Source: Bettongia penicillata ogilbyi (lineage: Eukaryota; Chordata; Mammalia; Diprotodontia; Potoroidae). Taken from it: 64,000 nucleotides of DNA. A program made the translations under genes and the position numbers. Below the pieces are notes generated by a model, which searched no databases, was not told the origin of the DNA, and worked only from the letters and a program-made list of their open reading frames with translations. The stretch lies in the NCBI GenBank assembly GCA_023548195.1, contig JAJHZJ010000041.1, positions 1,116,001-1,180,000 of the forward strand. The letters are read 5' to 3'. Below are positions 10,250-20,874 of the stretch, piece by piece (position 1 is the first letter of the stretch; each line of letters begins with the position of its first letter).

Positions 10250-11445
10250 CCTGTTTTCACCCAGCTAGTATGTGTGAGAGGCAAAACTTGAACCCACATC
10301 TTTCTAACCCCAAAGATGATCCTCTATCCACTAAAGGAGATGATCATAAAGTGCTTAGTACAGTCCCTTGGCACATAGTAGGTACTGTATAAATGCTAGC
10401 TATTGTTACTCACACTATGTCAGCCTCTCTGTGACTCTAAAATAAAGATCTAAAAGTTCACAGTATGGGTAATTTTAGTTCAAGCAAATAAAAAAAAAAT
10501 AGAAGCATCTTGACTAACTGTATTGCTCTCCTCAGTGAAATAAAAGGCCTAATATGCTGAATGGACACAGTGGAAACATCCTCTCCAGAGGCAAACCTCT
10601 AAATAACGACACCCGCTGTTTCTGAGCATTGTTGATGCTAGAAAGACGTGCTACACAATAGTCAGGGGCATCCTGTGGGGTTGTGGTTCTCGGGCTGTGG
10701 TTCCATACTGCTTCACAAGAAATAATCAAGCGGTTTTTTTCCTCCTAAACGTCTTTTCTTTTTAAGGTCAATGCTGCTTTGTTCAAGTTCCGTGCAAAGT
10801 TAAAATAATCCAAGAGCCAAAAAAGGTAGCAAAGCAATAATGGATGCAATGTTACCAATAACAGTGTTTATTTCTCATCTTAGGCTGTCTGGTAAATGGA
10901 GACTCAGAGGATCACAGATTGAGAGCTTGCCTCTGAAGAGCAACTAGCTAGGGTTTCCAATAGGCTTGGGTTGCCATATTGTGTACTATAGGAAGGAACT
11001 ATCATATGGTGTCATAGCAGGCTGGAAAGTTCTTTAAAAGAAAATGAGCCATTGAGTAGTAGATTAGATGACCTCTGTGGTCCTTCTAAGAAAGGAGATT
11101 TTTTTTTTTGTAGCCCTCTTCTCATTTAAAAAATAAACCAACATCTAGGCAATTTAACTATTTCTAACCTCTTTCTGTCCTCTTTCCTTTTGCCTCTTAC
11201 TCATGTATTCATGGTAGTACAGCAGATAGACTGCTGGACCTGGAGTCAGGAAGACCTGAGTTCAAATCTTAATTCATACACTTATTAGCTGTGTGACCCT
11301 GGGCACATCACTTAAACTGAGTTTGCCTAACTTTCCTCAGCATCTACCTCTGAATGTGTTGTGAAAATAAAATGAGATAAGATTTGTAAAGCATCTAGCA
11401 CAGTGTCTGGTGCATGGTAGGTGCTGTGTAAATGTGAGTTATTAT
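10250..11445. repeat. SINE pair flanking unassigned intron
   Basis: 10250-10405 is an antisense SINE ('cacccagctagtatgtgtga', 'gatcctctatccacta', 'gcacatagtaggtactg'). 11205-11445 is a sense SINE ('ctgctggacctggagtcagg', 'agctgtgtgaccctggg', 'gcatggtaggtgctgtg'). 10406-11204 holds only poly-T/poly-A patches and possibly a short CR1/L3 tail near 11040-11090. Confidence 0.6.
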
Positions 11446-12100
11446 TATGACTTAATTTTTTTGCTTTATCATTAAGTAGCTTAAGATGGGTTGGTGCATT
11501 CTATGCTTGTCAAACTGAAAAGGCAACTCTTTATGGGTGGTTACTCAAGACAACCCCTAAATTACTGGCTATGAAAAAGCTATAACACCCATTTGACAGA
11601 ACATGATGCCTCTGCTCCTGCCTTGCTAAACCCTTTTTACAGAAAGGGCTCTCAAATTTTCTTAACCTATCAGTAGGAGCTCTCCCATTTGCCCCTAGAG
11701 GGCTAGGGCTGCCTCAGAGCAATTTCTCTTACAAATACACAGCTGAAGAAGGCATGGTCATAGTCCTGTATTAGCACAAACAATGGGAACTAAATATAGC
11801 CATACTATATAAGATGCTTGAAGGAAAGGGAGAGAGACAGAGAGAGAGAGAGCAGGGAGAGAGCAATATGGATACAATAAAATCACAGGTTAGCAAGCAT
11901 AAGAAAGGAAACACGCTGGGTTGTCTACATGACTTTGCCCCTCTCATTCGTCAGAAACTCAGTTTGGCAACTGAACAGTTTAAAGTTCCTAAGGTCAGTG
12001 GTAGAATCACCTGTAACTATACTTCCAGTATGGGTGAGATGGGGAGACTCAATCTTCAAAAAACAAAGAACATGTACAAATCTCTCCCTCCCCCCCACAT
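11446..12100. other. Unassigned PRKCH intron D-E sequence
   Basis: I see no named repeat, exon or RNA gene. A short GA-rich patch lies at 11825-11860. Two overlapping open frames near 11814-12143 have no recognisable protein and run into the LTR that follows. Confidence 0.5.
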
Positions 12101-12104
12101 ATGT

Positions 12105-12568
12105 AATGGTAATTTAAATAGGAAGATCTTTCCCATTCATTAATAGGCTTAGGTGACCTGCCTGGGGCACATGGAAGTCTGAGTCACATGAAACCTATGC
12201 TGGGAGGAGTTTACTGAAAGAGTAGAACAGGAAGAGGCAGAGCTAGAGTAGAGCTGAGAGGAAATTGGTCAGAGAGCAGTCAGAGCTAGGAAGGATACAG
12301 TCAAGCAGGCAGCTTGTTTGTGATTTTGTTTAAGGGAGCTGGTTTGTGGAAAGCCTAGCTGGGGGCAGGTTTGGGAATAGTGTTGTTCTCTTCACTATTA
12401 CTGTGTATAGATCTTTGTTACTATGACAGATCTGGCTTTCTGGTATCTGAATTAATGTTATGGTTCTGTCTTCCATGTGGAGAGTCTGTTGTATTTCATG
12501 ATTCATAATTGCACTAGGATATTCAATGGCCACCACAGGCACTGTGAATTTTGTGTTGGTGCTACAAC
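12105..12568 (+). mobile_element. Solo LTR-like element, copy 1
   Basis: Shares long ordered similarity with 35590-36055: 'ggaagatctttcccattc', 'gagtagaacaggaag', 'attactgtgtatagatct', 'ggttctgtcttccatgtgga', 'agtctgttgtattt' and an end 'gtgctacaaca'. Two dispersed ~460-bp copies without internal genes between or beside them fit solitary LTRs of an old endogenous retrovirus. The element class is not determined. No retroviral gene is present. Confidence 0.6.
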
Positions 12569-12654
12569 ATAGAAAAATACTGACCTATTTTTTCTTCAAA
12601 TTCATTCCTCCCTATCCTTGGTGATAGTGACTACAGTCATTAACCTATTCTTTA

Positions 12655-12790
12655 CAACTTATCCTTTACATTACTATTTATTATTATTATACTAATATGT
12701 AGTATATTAGTATAATAATAAAATATTACTAAATAATGTTAATATAATAATTATAAATTATATATTATTATTTTTTACATCACATTATTC
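12655..12790. repeat. AT-rich palindromic stretch
   Basis: Nearly pure A/T with an internal inverted word around 12690 ('atactaatatgtagtatat'), flanked by repeats of 'attctttaca'. Probably low-complexity expansion. 12791-13137 is unremarkable intron. Confidence 0.55.
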
Positions 12791-13137
12791 TTTACATTAA
12801 ACTATTCTTTACAAGTCTACATATTACACAAGTTTCTGCCCCATCCATTCATGTCCTCTTACTTCCAACTACCACTAGCTACTACCCTCATTAATATTTT
12901 TTCCATCATTTTACTTAGTATCTTAAAGTTATTTCTTCAGTGGAATTTTGTGTTTACTAGATGTTAAAAACATGGTTGGTCCACCATAATCAGTAGCAAC
13001 TGATAAGAATACAAGACTGACTAAGAAGTTCTTAAAGTTTTGCAAAATAAATAAAACCAATCATCATATTTGATTGCTTTGGAATCCCAAGAGCCCATAG
13101 ATTGGAAGGACTAAAAAATGCACATAATATCTCTCAC

Positions 13138-13267
13138 TTTTACACTGTAGTCCTTGTCTCATTATTCCCCAAAGCAGGGAGCCACAGTGATCGCAGAAGG
13201 TGGGCACTTTGTAGTTGTGGACACTGAATTTGTGGGGAATATTGATTCCAAATCTCTGTTCAGAATT
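13138..13267 (-). CDS. PRKCH: PRKCH exon D: first part of C1B
   Basis: 130 bp: 43 whole codons plus one A of a split Ile. It reads [14 protein letters not shown]...[16 protein letters not shown]...QGLQCK, the first two-thirds of the second C1 domain. This includes the His and Cys-x2-Cys zinc ligands and the WGIMRQG diacylglycerol loop. The acceptor is TTTTTTACAG and the donor is A|GTGAGAG. C1B is usually the stronger phorbol-ester binder in novel PKCs (family knowledge). Confidence 0.95.
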
Positions 13268-13589
13268 CTGTAAAAAATAAAAGACACAATGAGAGATAAG
13301 ATTTCTATAAATAACAATCTACCCCACCCCACCCCCAAATATCAATCATGACAATGCCACCTGGATGTGACAGATCCCTGTGGTTTACACAGTGGAACTC
13401 TCTGTATCTTTATTCTACTCACTGGTTTAACTGTGAAGTTACTGGGTGGTTTTGGTTTTGTTTTTTTTTTAATTTTCCAGAAACAACTTGACCTTTTTCT
13501 TTTCATCTCTCCTAACCTCCGAATATTTTACCTCAGAATTAAAATTTTCTCCTATATTCTTCTTCAGTAAAAGTATTTAGCAGAATTCC

Positions 13590-13900
13590 AAGGGGCATTA
13601 GAGACAGTGCAGTAGAACACCTCACCTCTCATTTTACAAATTACATAATTAAGCCCCAGGAGGTGGAAATGACTCTTCCAGAACTTCACAGATAGGAAGG
13701 AGGCTTGCTATCACACCTTTTCTTCAAAAAAATAATATCACAGCAGTAAACAGTATCTGGGGCATGTATTCCAGAAAATGGAATGGGGAAAGCATATATT
13801 AAGTGTTTACTGTGTGCAATACATTGGGAAGCAAAGAGAAAAATGGAGGCCCCTGCCCTCAAGGAGCTCACTTTCTAATGGGGAAACAGCACATACAGAA
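13590..13900 (-). repeat. Antisense MIR and L2-type fragments
   Basis: 13590-13700: 'cattttacaaattacataatt' then 'cttccagaacttcacag'. 13785-13890: 'aagcatatattaagtgttta', 'gccctcaaggagctcac', the reverse of an L2-type 3' tail. 13268-13589 and 13901-14429 contain nothing I can name beyond a (C)n patch near 13322. Confidence 0.5.
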
Positions 13901-14429
13901 GGTTTCAGCTGGAAACCAGATAGAAACGTCCCATAGCACTTAGCATGCAGCAGCAAAGCAGATGGTAATGCCTTTTCTTTACTACCATAAAATGAATTTA
14001 TCCTAAATTTGCATTAACATTTCCATCTTATTTTGTTGCTTTGTTTGGGTTTTTGCCTGACATCAAGAGTTTTAGCAAACTGAGAGGAAAACTCTAATTG
14101 ATATGGTCCAAAAAAACTGTCTCCAGGGTAAAATAAAACTAAAAATAAGTTTTATGACATGATTTGAGGAAAATAATAACATATTCAGAGATGGCAAAAT
14201 TTAAACTTAATTGTGTATATTCTCCTTGAACTTCTAAATTTTTTCCTTTAAATTCCAGTTCATATGTCTAATTATAGTATTCAGTTCTTATCTGTGTATA
14301 GCATAAGAGTTGTTAAGCACGGCAGAATTATACTTCCTAACAAAATTATGTCAATTGTCAAATTCCAGTAACTGTCCATCTGTTCACCTCTTCTAGATTT
14401 AAGAAACTGTATCCTAACTAAACAATAGT

Positions 14430-15040
14430 CAAGAGGAAATAATAAGAGTGAATCATAAAACGTTAGAATTGGAATGCAGTTTAACTCCTTCATTTTACTA
14501 ATGACAAAACTGAGACCCAAGGGCATTAAGCAAATTATCCCAAGGACAAATAGTTAATGAAGGATCCAAGATTCAAATACAATTTTTCTGGCTCCAAGTT
14601 CAACATTATTTCTGCTAGCCCACAGTGACTTTGCAATTTTCATCAGAGCATTAGCTATTATCACTAAAATTTAGTGAAAAGAACAAAATACAGACTTTAT
14701 GATACAGATCATCTCCAAAACATTCTTCCAGAACTCTGGTAATAAATTTGGGTGGAAGATAAATCTAAAGTAAGGACAAGCCACAGAGACAAATTGCTGT
14801 TCAATTGTTTCAGTTGTATCCAAGTTTTCATGACCCCATTTGGGATTTTCTTGGCAAAGATACCGGAATGTTTTGCCATTTCTTTCTCCAGCTCATTTTA
14901 CAGATGAGGAAACTGAGGCAAACAGGGTTAAGTGACTTGCTCAGGGTCACACAGCTAATATGTGTCTGGAGCTGGATTTGTACTCTGGTCTTCCTGACTC
15001 CAGGCCCAGAATTCTATTTACTGCACCACAAGCTGCCCAA
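14430..15040 (-). repeat. MIR-like fragment and tRNA-type SINE, antisense
   Basis: 14430-14635 is MIR-like ('attttactaatgacaaaactg', 'aatagttaatgaagg'). 14798-15040 is a well-preserved tRNA SINE in reverse ('gttgtatccaagttttcatg', 'tttacagatgaggaaactg', 'ggtcacacagctaat', 'caggcccagaattctat'). It ends 144 bp from the donor of exon C. Confidence 0.7.
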
Positions 15041-15183
15041 GATAAACAAATAATGAATTTAATTATCTTATGCAAAGCCAAGTAAATACTAATACTGAAA
15101 GAATAACTTTGTAATAACTTTCAAGGAAAGTCAACTTCATTGCATAATTACAATGACTCTTGGATAAGAGATTTTCTCCTTAC

Positions 15184-15269
15184 CTTTGCATCCACTTTAT
15201 TTATATTTTGGCAAGTACAGGCAGTAACTATCAGATGATGACAGCGCTTATGAACAACACAGGTGCAGA
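15184..15269 (-). CDS. PRKCH: PRKCH exon C: end of C1A
   Basis: 86 bp: TC completing Val, then 28 whole codons, CTCVVHKRCHHLIVTACTCQ... to ...NKVDAK. It provides the last zinc ligands of C1A (Cys, His-x2-Cys, Cys) and the start of the linker to C1B. The acceptor is TTTCATAG and the donor is AAAG|GTAAGG. Compared from memory with human, the linker reads QNINK where human has QNNINK, one residue fewer. Confidence 0.94.
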
Positions 15270-15469
15270 CTATGAAATTAAAAAAAAACCAAGTATGCAT
15301 TAGAAAAATGCACATCTTAAAATACAGTGGTAAGTATAAGTGAATAAGTAAATGCTATTGCTAACCAATTCCAAGACAAGAGAATGGAAAAGCAATTATC
15401 AGCCCACGTGTAGCTATTTACTCAGTATGGTGTTGATAACAACTGGGTCTCTCCAAATAATGTATGTAT

Positions 15470-15640
15470 AATATACTTTTAGGCTTCATCTGCATTATTA
15501 ACATTTTCCCCATTACTTTCTTAATTCTGGAAATCAACAAACCAATACATCAAGCCTTGATTTGTAGCCTTTGCTGAATCACAAGGTGTAAGTGCTCCCA
15601 CAGAAAATTTAACAATCAGTTCTGTTGACCTGGCTCCAGC
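15470..15640 (+). repeat. Unnamed repeat X copy 2
   Basis: Order 'taatatacttttaggcttca', 'ttttccccattactttctta', 'atcaacaaaccaatacatc', 'aagccttgat' and 'gaaaatttaacaatcagtt' parallels 2515-2655 and 20560-20715. Heavily diverged. Confidence 0.55.
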
Positions 15641-15689
15641 ATATTCCTGAAAATCCCCTCCTCTTTACCCCCCAAAAAGGTCAAAGAGA

Positions 15690-16195
15690 GAAAAAAACTC
15701 ATGGATTCCAAACTACTCATGGCAGCACTCTTTATGATAGCTAAGAGTTGAATACAAAGTGACTACTCATTGATTGGGAAATGGCTGCACAAGTTGTGGT
15801 AGGCAGTTGTAACAGCACTGTAAGAAATGATGACCATGAAGAATTCAAAATGTGGGAAGAATTATATGAATGGATGCATAGTAAAGTAAAAGCAGAACCA
15901 AAGAGAAAAAAAAACAGCAAAACTTTAAATCAAACATTATAATGACCAAGTTTGGTGCTAAAAAAAGATGGGAAAATGCTTCTCCCTTCTTTGCAGAGGT
16001 GAGGGAATAAAGGTAAGGAACATGACATATACTATTGACCTTGGTTAAACGCTACTTAATTTTGCTCAACTGCTTTTTCTTTTTTTTTTTGTTCTTTGTT
16101 ACAAGAGATGGTGTGCTGGGGGAGGGAGAAAATGAAAGAGTAAATTTGGAAAGAAAGGAGATATAAAAAAATCAGTGACTTCTTTTCCAAAATAA
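15690..16195 (+). repeat. L1 3'-end fragment
   Basis: 'gattgggaaatggctgcaca', 'gcactgtaagaaatgatgacc' and 'gagggagaaaatgaaagag' give the C-terminal-to-3'UTR order of L1. It ends near 'ccaaaataaaaggaattc'. Confidence 0.6.
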
Positions 16196-16212
16196 AAGGA
16201 ATTCATCTAGCT

Positions 16213-16301
16213 CAGGGGTGGGGAACCTATGGCCTTGAGGTTCCATGTGGCCTCTAGGTCTTCAAGTGCATCATATGACCTAGACAGGTTCCCCAGCCCT
16301 G
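16213..16301. mobile_element. Short hAT-type MITE, internally deleted
   Basis: 89 bp with terminal inverted repeats CAGGGGTGGGGAACCT and AGGTTCCCCAGCCCTG. It belongs to the same family as 31450-31634, which keeps its 8-bp target duplication. Here no clear 8-bp duplication survives. Confidence 0.7.
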
Positions 16302-16384
16302 AGCTAAACGTTTTGCCTGTAAGATCATATCCATCAGAGCATTTCCTTTCTATTCTCACTGCTATCACACTAGTATTGGCAGGA

Positions 16385-16695
16385 CTTTGTTGCTGTTGTT
16401 GTGTTTGTCCTTTGTTCTCAAAGAGGACCATGACTACAAGATGATGACATGACTTGCAGCTGACTTTGATTTGAGTGAGGGAGGGCTGTGCAAGGTCACC
16501 AACCTCACTTTCTTCTCCTGAGCCACCTGGGTCCAGTGGCCTGATATTCATCAGGACGATTGGAGATGGCCCAGGAAGCAATGGGAGACCCTGGTCCTTT
16601 CAGGCTAGGGTCTTATCACATTCTCACTTTGAGTGAGATACACCCATTCAATGAATAGGCTTCTTTAATAGTTACTCAAGGGATGGCCCTTTTAA
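16385..16695 (+). repeat. SINE family B copy 1, with poly-A
   Basis: 'tttgtcctttgttctcaaag', 'gatgacatgacttgcag', 'tgagtgagggagggctgtgc', 'caccaacctcacttt', 'tcatcaggacgattggagat' and 'gcaatgggagaccctgg', then a 13-bp A run. The family shares its first ~200 bp with 22052-22250. Confidence 0.65.
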
Positions 16696-17139
16696 TAAAA
16701 AAAAAAAAATCAAACAGGGAGAGGAAGACCCTCAGGGTTCCTGGGGTAAAAGAAAAACAGTTGCTATTTAGTAATTACAGTCACTCTGCAGTGTTGCGTT
16801 TTGTCCTTCATTCTTTACCCCTCCCTTGGACTACAGCCCCCAAATGAGCTTCCTCTGTCTTCATCTATCTTTTATCCAATCTATCCTTCATACTGTTAGA
16901 AAAATCTTACCTAACTGTAGTTCTGGCCAACTCAGAATGATACAATGAAACTAATTAGGATGCCTCATGGCATTCATGCTACCTTTTCTTAACTGTTGCT
17001 AATTAGTTTGGATCTTTGAACGATAATTATATGAATTCATGTAAAAACTCAGTATCTTCATCTTGAAATTATCTCACATCTTTCTTAATTTTTTAGAACA
17101 CTGACTTGAAAATGTGATTATACTTCCTGTCCCTGTATA

Positions 17140-17397
17140 CTGTTGCTGTGGCTGTCATTGTTCAGTTATGTCTGATCCTTCATGACCAGATTTGTGGCTT
17201 TCTTGGCAAAGATGCTGGGTGGTTTTCCATTTCCTTCTCCAGATCATTTTACAAATGAGGAAACTGAAGCAAACAAGGTTGAATGACTAGCCCAAGGTCA
17301 CACAGATAGTAAGTATCCGAGGTCAGATCTGAATTCAAGATGAGTCTTCCTAATTCTAGGCTTGGCACTCAATCCACTACACCATCTAGAAGCCCTG
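17140..17397 (-). repeat. tRNA-type SINE, antisense
   Basis: 'cattgttcagttatgtctga', 'tttcttggcaaagatgctgg', 'acaaatgaggaaactgaagc', 'aaggtcacacagatagtaag', 'ctcaatccactacaccat'. Nearly full length. 17398-17593 shows nothing firm. Confidence 0.8.
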
Positions 17398-17593
17398 GTT
17401 GCTGCATACAGTACACCACTATATATGTGGTCCTTATAATGGTATTACCACTAGCAACAAGGACACTAAAAGCCAAAATTTATCTTTGAGATAGAAGTAT
17501 GTTGTTTATATTGACAGTGGTTTATGTTAGTTTTTTTAAAAAAGAATTAAGTTGGAAAAAGAACCCTGATATCTATAATGTAATCAACTGAAT

Positions 17594-18104
17594 AATACCT
17601 ATAAAGTTCAGAATTTTATTATGATTTATATTTTTTTTTCTGAATTTAATGAGGAGGAGGAATGGGGGAGAGAAAGAAAGAAGAGGAGAGAAGAGAGAAA
17701 GAAGACAAAAAAAGGGGCAGAAACAAAGAGGGAAGGAGGGAGAGAGAGAGGGAGAGTAGGTTGTTTATCCTTAAAAATGCACAGAAGAGAAAGAAGGAAG
17801 TTTAGTGAGTCTGAAAGAAAGAAGTATAATAGCTTGGAAAGTAACATTCTGAACTTATTATTTGCTATATAATTTCCTTAAAAGCAAGCTATACCTAATA
17901 ATGATTTGTGGCATCACATATAATCCTCTTTTCTGTTCTACTTTGTATTCTCTCTCTTTTCTTCTCGCCTTTCTCTTTTTTCTCTCTCCCTCCCTCCCTC
18001 CTCTCCTCTCTTCTCTCTCTCCCCTGCTCCTCCTCCTCATTAAATTCAGAAAAAATAAAATAAAAACTATAACAAAGTTCTGAACTTTATAATGATAGGT
18101 ATCC
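17594..18104. repeat. Long inverted repeat with purine/pyrimidine arms
   Basis: The left arm (17594-17760) starts 'ATACCTATAAAGTTCAGA', then 'TCTGAATTTAATGAGGAGGAGGA', here split for length, and a polypurine tract. The reverse complement of 17938-18104 has the same elements in the same order, ending in a polypurine tract. About 177 bp of A/T-rich spacer separates them. It lies in intron B-C, 350 bp from exon B, so the pre-mRNA could fold into a long hairpin. Confidence 0.85.
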
Positions 18105-18194
18105 TGACTCATGATCCTTCAAGAGTGAAATTTCCCTTTCAATTGCTATCTAAAAAACCATAAAAAATGAAATAAGCAAAGCAGAATTTTAGAA

Positions 18195-18330
18195 TCTTTG
18201 CTAGACCTTAAAAAGAAGCTAAAAAATTGGAAAGACCATCTGTTCCAATACATTTATTTTCCAGATTAGGAAATTAAGGCTTAAAGAGATTAAGAAGAGG
18301 AAGGACTGACCAGATCTCAGGACATAGAAA
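18195..18330 (-). repeat. MIR-like SINE fragment, antisense
   Basis: 'ttccagattaggaaattaagg' (given in part) and 'taaagagattaagaagagg' follow the antisense SINE order. It ends 120 bp downstream of exon B. Confidence 0.5.
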
Positions 18331-18452
18331 TAGTTCAGTTCTAATTTGAGATATATTGTTTTGTTCACCATTGAAAATGCAGATACTTAAATAAGTTATT
18401 TTTCTCTTTGCACTGTTTTTTAACGCAGCAGTTTTTTATGATGTTTCCTTAC

Positions 18453-18487
18453 CTTGGCACTGATAGCCTTGTTTCCCAAATAATCCC
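18453..18487 (-). CDS. PRKCH: PRKCH exon B: 35-bp micro-exon of C1A
   Basis: A 35-bp exon: one G completing Trp, 11 codons (GLFGKQGYQCQ) and one G of a split Val. The acceptor TTCTTGAACAG and donor G|GTAAGG are good. It supplies the lipid-binding loop of the first C1 domain (WGLFGKQGYQC), where diacylglycerol or phorbol ester inserts. It is too short for ORF calling and was found by following the conserved C1 sequence between exons A and C. Both split codons resolve correctly with the neighbouring exons. Confidence 0.93.
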
Positions 18488-18934
18488 CTGTTCAAGAAAA
18501 AAAAATATGATCAATCAAAAATGTCAACAGTAATCATCACATAATTAAAGTAATTAAAAGCAAACCTAAATTCTGTTTTCTGATTATTTACAAAGATCCA
18601 TGATTCTATGGCAACAGCCACAACCACATGATTCCTAAGTTAGTGTTTGAAACCTTATTGCAAAGAAGCTGGGAGCTAATGGGAAATGTTAACACCTACT
18701 GCAATGAATTTCAGCAATTACATTTCAAAATATAACTCTATAAATCCCCAAACTACAATTTTGATACTCTGCCTTGTAAATCTATGAGTACCTTCTATGT
18801 GTGCACCCATTTGGTCTTTCGTATTCTCTTGGTTTCTCCCATAGTAAGTGAATGAAGGCAGCTTCTTTCTCTCATGGCACTACACTATCAAAGCCTTCAA
18901 AGGGAAAAGCAGAATTTAGCCAACCATAGTTTCA

Positions 18935-20160
18935 ACTCACATAAGTGTATATGTATGTGTGTATGTACATATACATATGTATACGTAAATATGCCGATAT
19001 GTATGTTTAGACAGAGAAACTGCAGGAAAATGTCTTATTTCCTGTTAGTAAATGACCATGTGTCGGAATTCCTCCAAATATGGAATAGTTCCTATATAGT
19101 TATAATTAATCTCTACCACCAATAAAACTTCATTGTCTTTCTTGTTAATATATATAAACTGACCCACTTATACCCAGCTCCCCCAAGAGCATGTGACCAC
19201 TAGCCTAGATTCACAAAACAGCTACTGCCCATAATTAAGGGTATAGTCTGTGGCCATGAAAGTTTCATTCATAGGGATGAAACCTGTGACTCTCCTCATT
19301 AGCACTATGTTCTAAGGATCTGAGTTAATTTGTGATCTGAGTATATAACAGCAAATGTAAAATTAAATATGAATTTTTATACAAGTTGCTGAGAAATGAA
19401 TAGGATTTGCTGGTTTGTTGCCTTTCCAATTTAGATGCCCACTCAGAAGGAAAGAGTCACACAGTTAAGTAACTTGCCCAGGGTCAAAAACAACTAGTAA
19501 GAGTCTGAGACCACATTTGAACCTGGGTCTTCTTGATTCCAGGCTCAGAGCTCTATCTACTGCAACCACCTAGCTGTCCCAAACATATATAAAGTACTTT
19601 ATAATTCTTGTATAAATATTAGCTATTATCGGAAGAAACATTTAAATAGGACTCTGATGAATTTCGTAAATGTTCCTACTTACTTTAGACAATAACTTAA
19701 ATGGTCTTTTGCTGTAATACATGTACGAGCAGAAAGAGATCATTCTGTCTCTCTGTCTCTCTCTCTCTCTCTTTCTATCTATCTATCTCACTATACTTTC
19801 TTTGCCTGTGCTTATAATGCAGTAGCTCACTAAAAGAGATTTCTATGAGCTCGGCTGATTTACAAGGCAGACTTGCTTTCTAAACACCCTTGAGCTATGA
19901 TGAGTGGTGATGGCTTCCTGGAGATAATAATAATCCTTTTATCTCTAAAGAGAGATACCAAAACTAGAGGTTAGAGTATGATTGTTGATGGAGGTTAAGT
20001 TACATAGACCACTGAAGCTCCCTCTACAACTTAATTGTCTTAAAATTGCATTGAGAGGTTAAGTCATGTTCCCAGGGTCACGAAGCTTGCAGTATGGGTC
20101 AGAGATGAGACTTGGGCCCAGGTATTCTTGACTCTGAGGCTGGCTTTGTATCACAATATG
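18935..20160. repeat. Microsatellites and antisense SINE fragments in intron A-B
   Basis: 18935-19005 is a (TA/TG)-type patch. 19440-19590 is an antisense tRNA SINE tail ('agttaagtaacttgcccagg', 'cagagctctatctactgc'). 19735-19795 is (TCTC)n then (TATC)n. 19990-20150 is an antisense MIR-like piece ('aagtcatgttcccagggtc'). 18488-18934, 19006-19439 and 19591-19734 show nothing firm. Confidence 0.6.
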
Positions 20161-20407
20161 AAGTAAAAAAAAACAACCATAATTCTTTTTGCCTACTATA
20201 TCAGTGAAGAATTACTCATAGAATTCAATATATACTTACAAATTCACATTAAGAAATTGTTAGCTCCTAATTACTCAGGATCTGATTATCCAACTTGTAG
20301 ATAATCCAGATCCTTTCCTTCTTTTCCTCTCTCTCACTTCTGATCACTTGCTTTCTATCCATTTTATGATATAATAACATCTCCCGCAGAGAAAAAGAAA
20401 AGAAGTA

Positions 20408-20530
20408 AGAATACATGTAACACACCCCTGTAGTCCCTACTGCTAGGTATACCGGATGAGGCTGGTGGATGACTTGAACTCAGGAGTTCTGAGCTGCAGT
20501 AGGATGAAAAGGTGTGCTGGTAAATGCCAA
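20408..20530 (+). pseudogene. 7SL RNA-like fragment
   Basis: 'CCTGTAGTCCC' is followed by 'GATGAGGCTGGTGGATGACTTGAA' (shown split), then 'CAGGAGTTCTGAGCTGCAGT'. This is the order and spelling of the 5' Alu domain of 7SL (signal recognition particle RNA), with decay. 'aaggtgtgctggtaaatgcc' after it may match the next 7SL segment. The 5' GCCGGGCGC start is not preserved, so it is a relic rather than an active gene. Confidence 0.7.
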
Positions 20531-20559
20531 CAACTCTCTCCAAAAGATAAAAGTAGGAG

Positions 20560-20715
20560 CAATATACTTTAAGTTTTACCTTCTTTAACATTTTCTCCAT
20601 CATTTTCTTAAGTCTTTTTAAACGATCAACAAAACAATAAACCAAGCCATGATATGTGACATTTATGAATTTTCCAGGCATAAATGCTCTCACACTGAAA
20701 ATTTAACAACTGGCT
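20560..20715 (+). repeat. Unnamed repeat X copy 3
   Basis: The best-preserved copy: 'cattttctccatcattttct', 'acgatcaacaaaacaataaa', 'ccaagccatgatatgtgac', 'aggcataaatgctctcac' and 'actgaaaatttaacaactgg'. It directly follows the 7SL-like fragment and may form one compound unit with it. Confidence 0.65.
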
Positions 20716-20874
20716 TCACATCCCTTGGCTAAAGTCAAAAAAGATATACACAATAGGATGAGACTCTGGGAGCCTAGGGTGACTAGGCTGCCTAAGAAAG
20801 AGTCAACAAACCCAGGTCAGGAAAACAAAATGAGTCAAAGCTTCCATGTTAATCAATACCGGCTGCATTTCCAG

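Noticed and set aside
16207..16581. 124-codon open frame with LLGPS/QQQQQ features
   Set aside because: It runs across the hAT MITE and into a SINE; chance frame.
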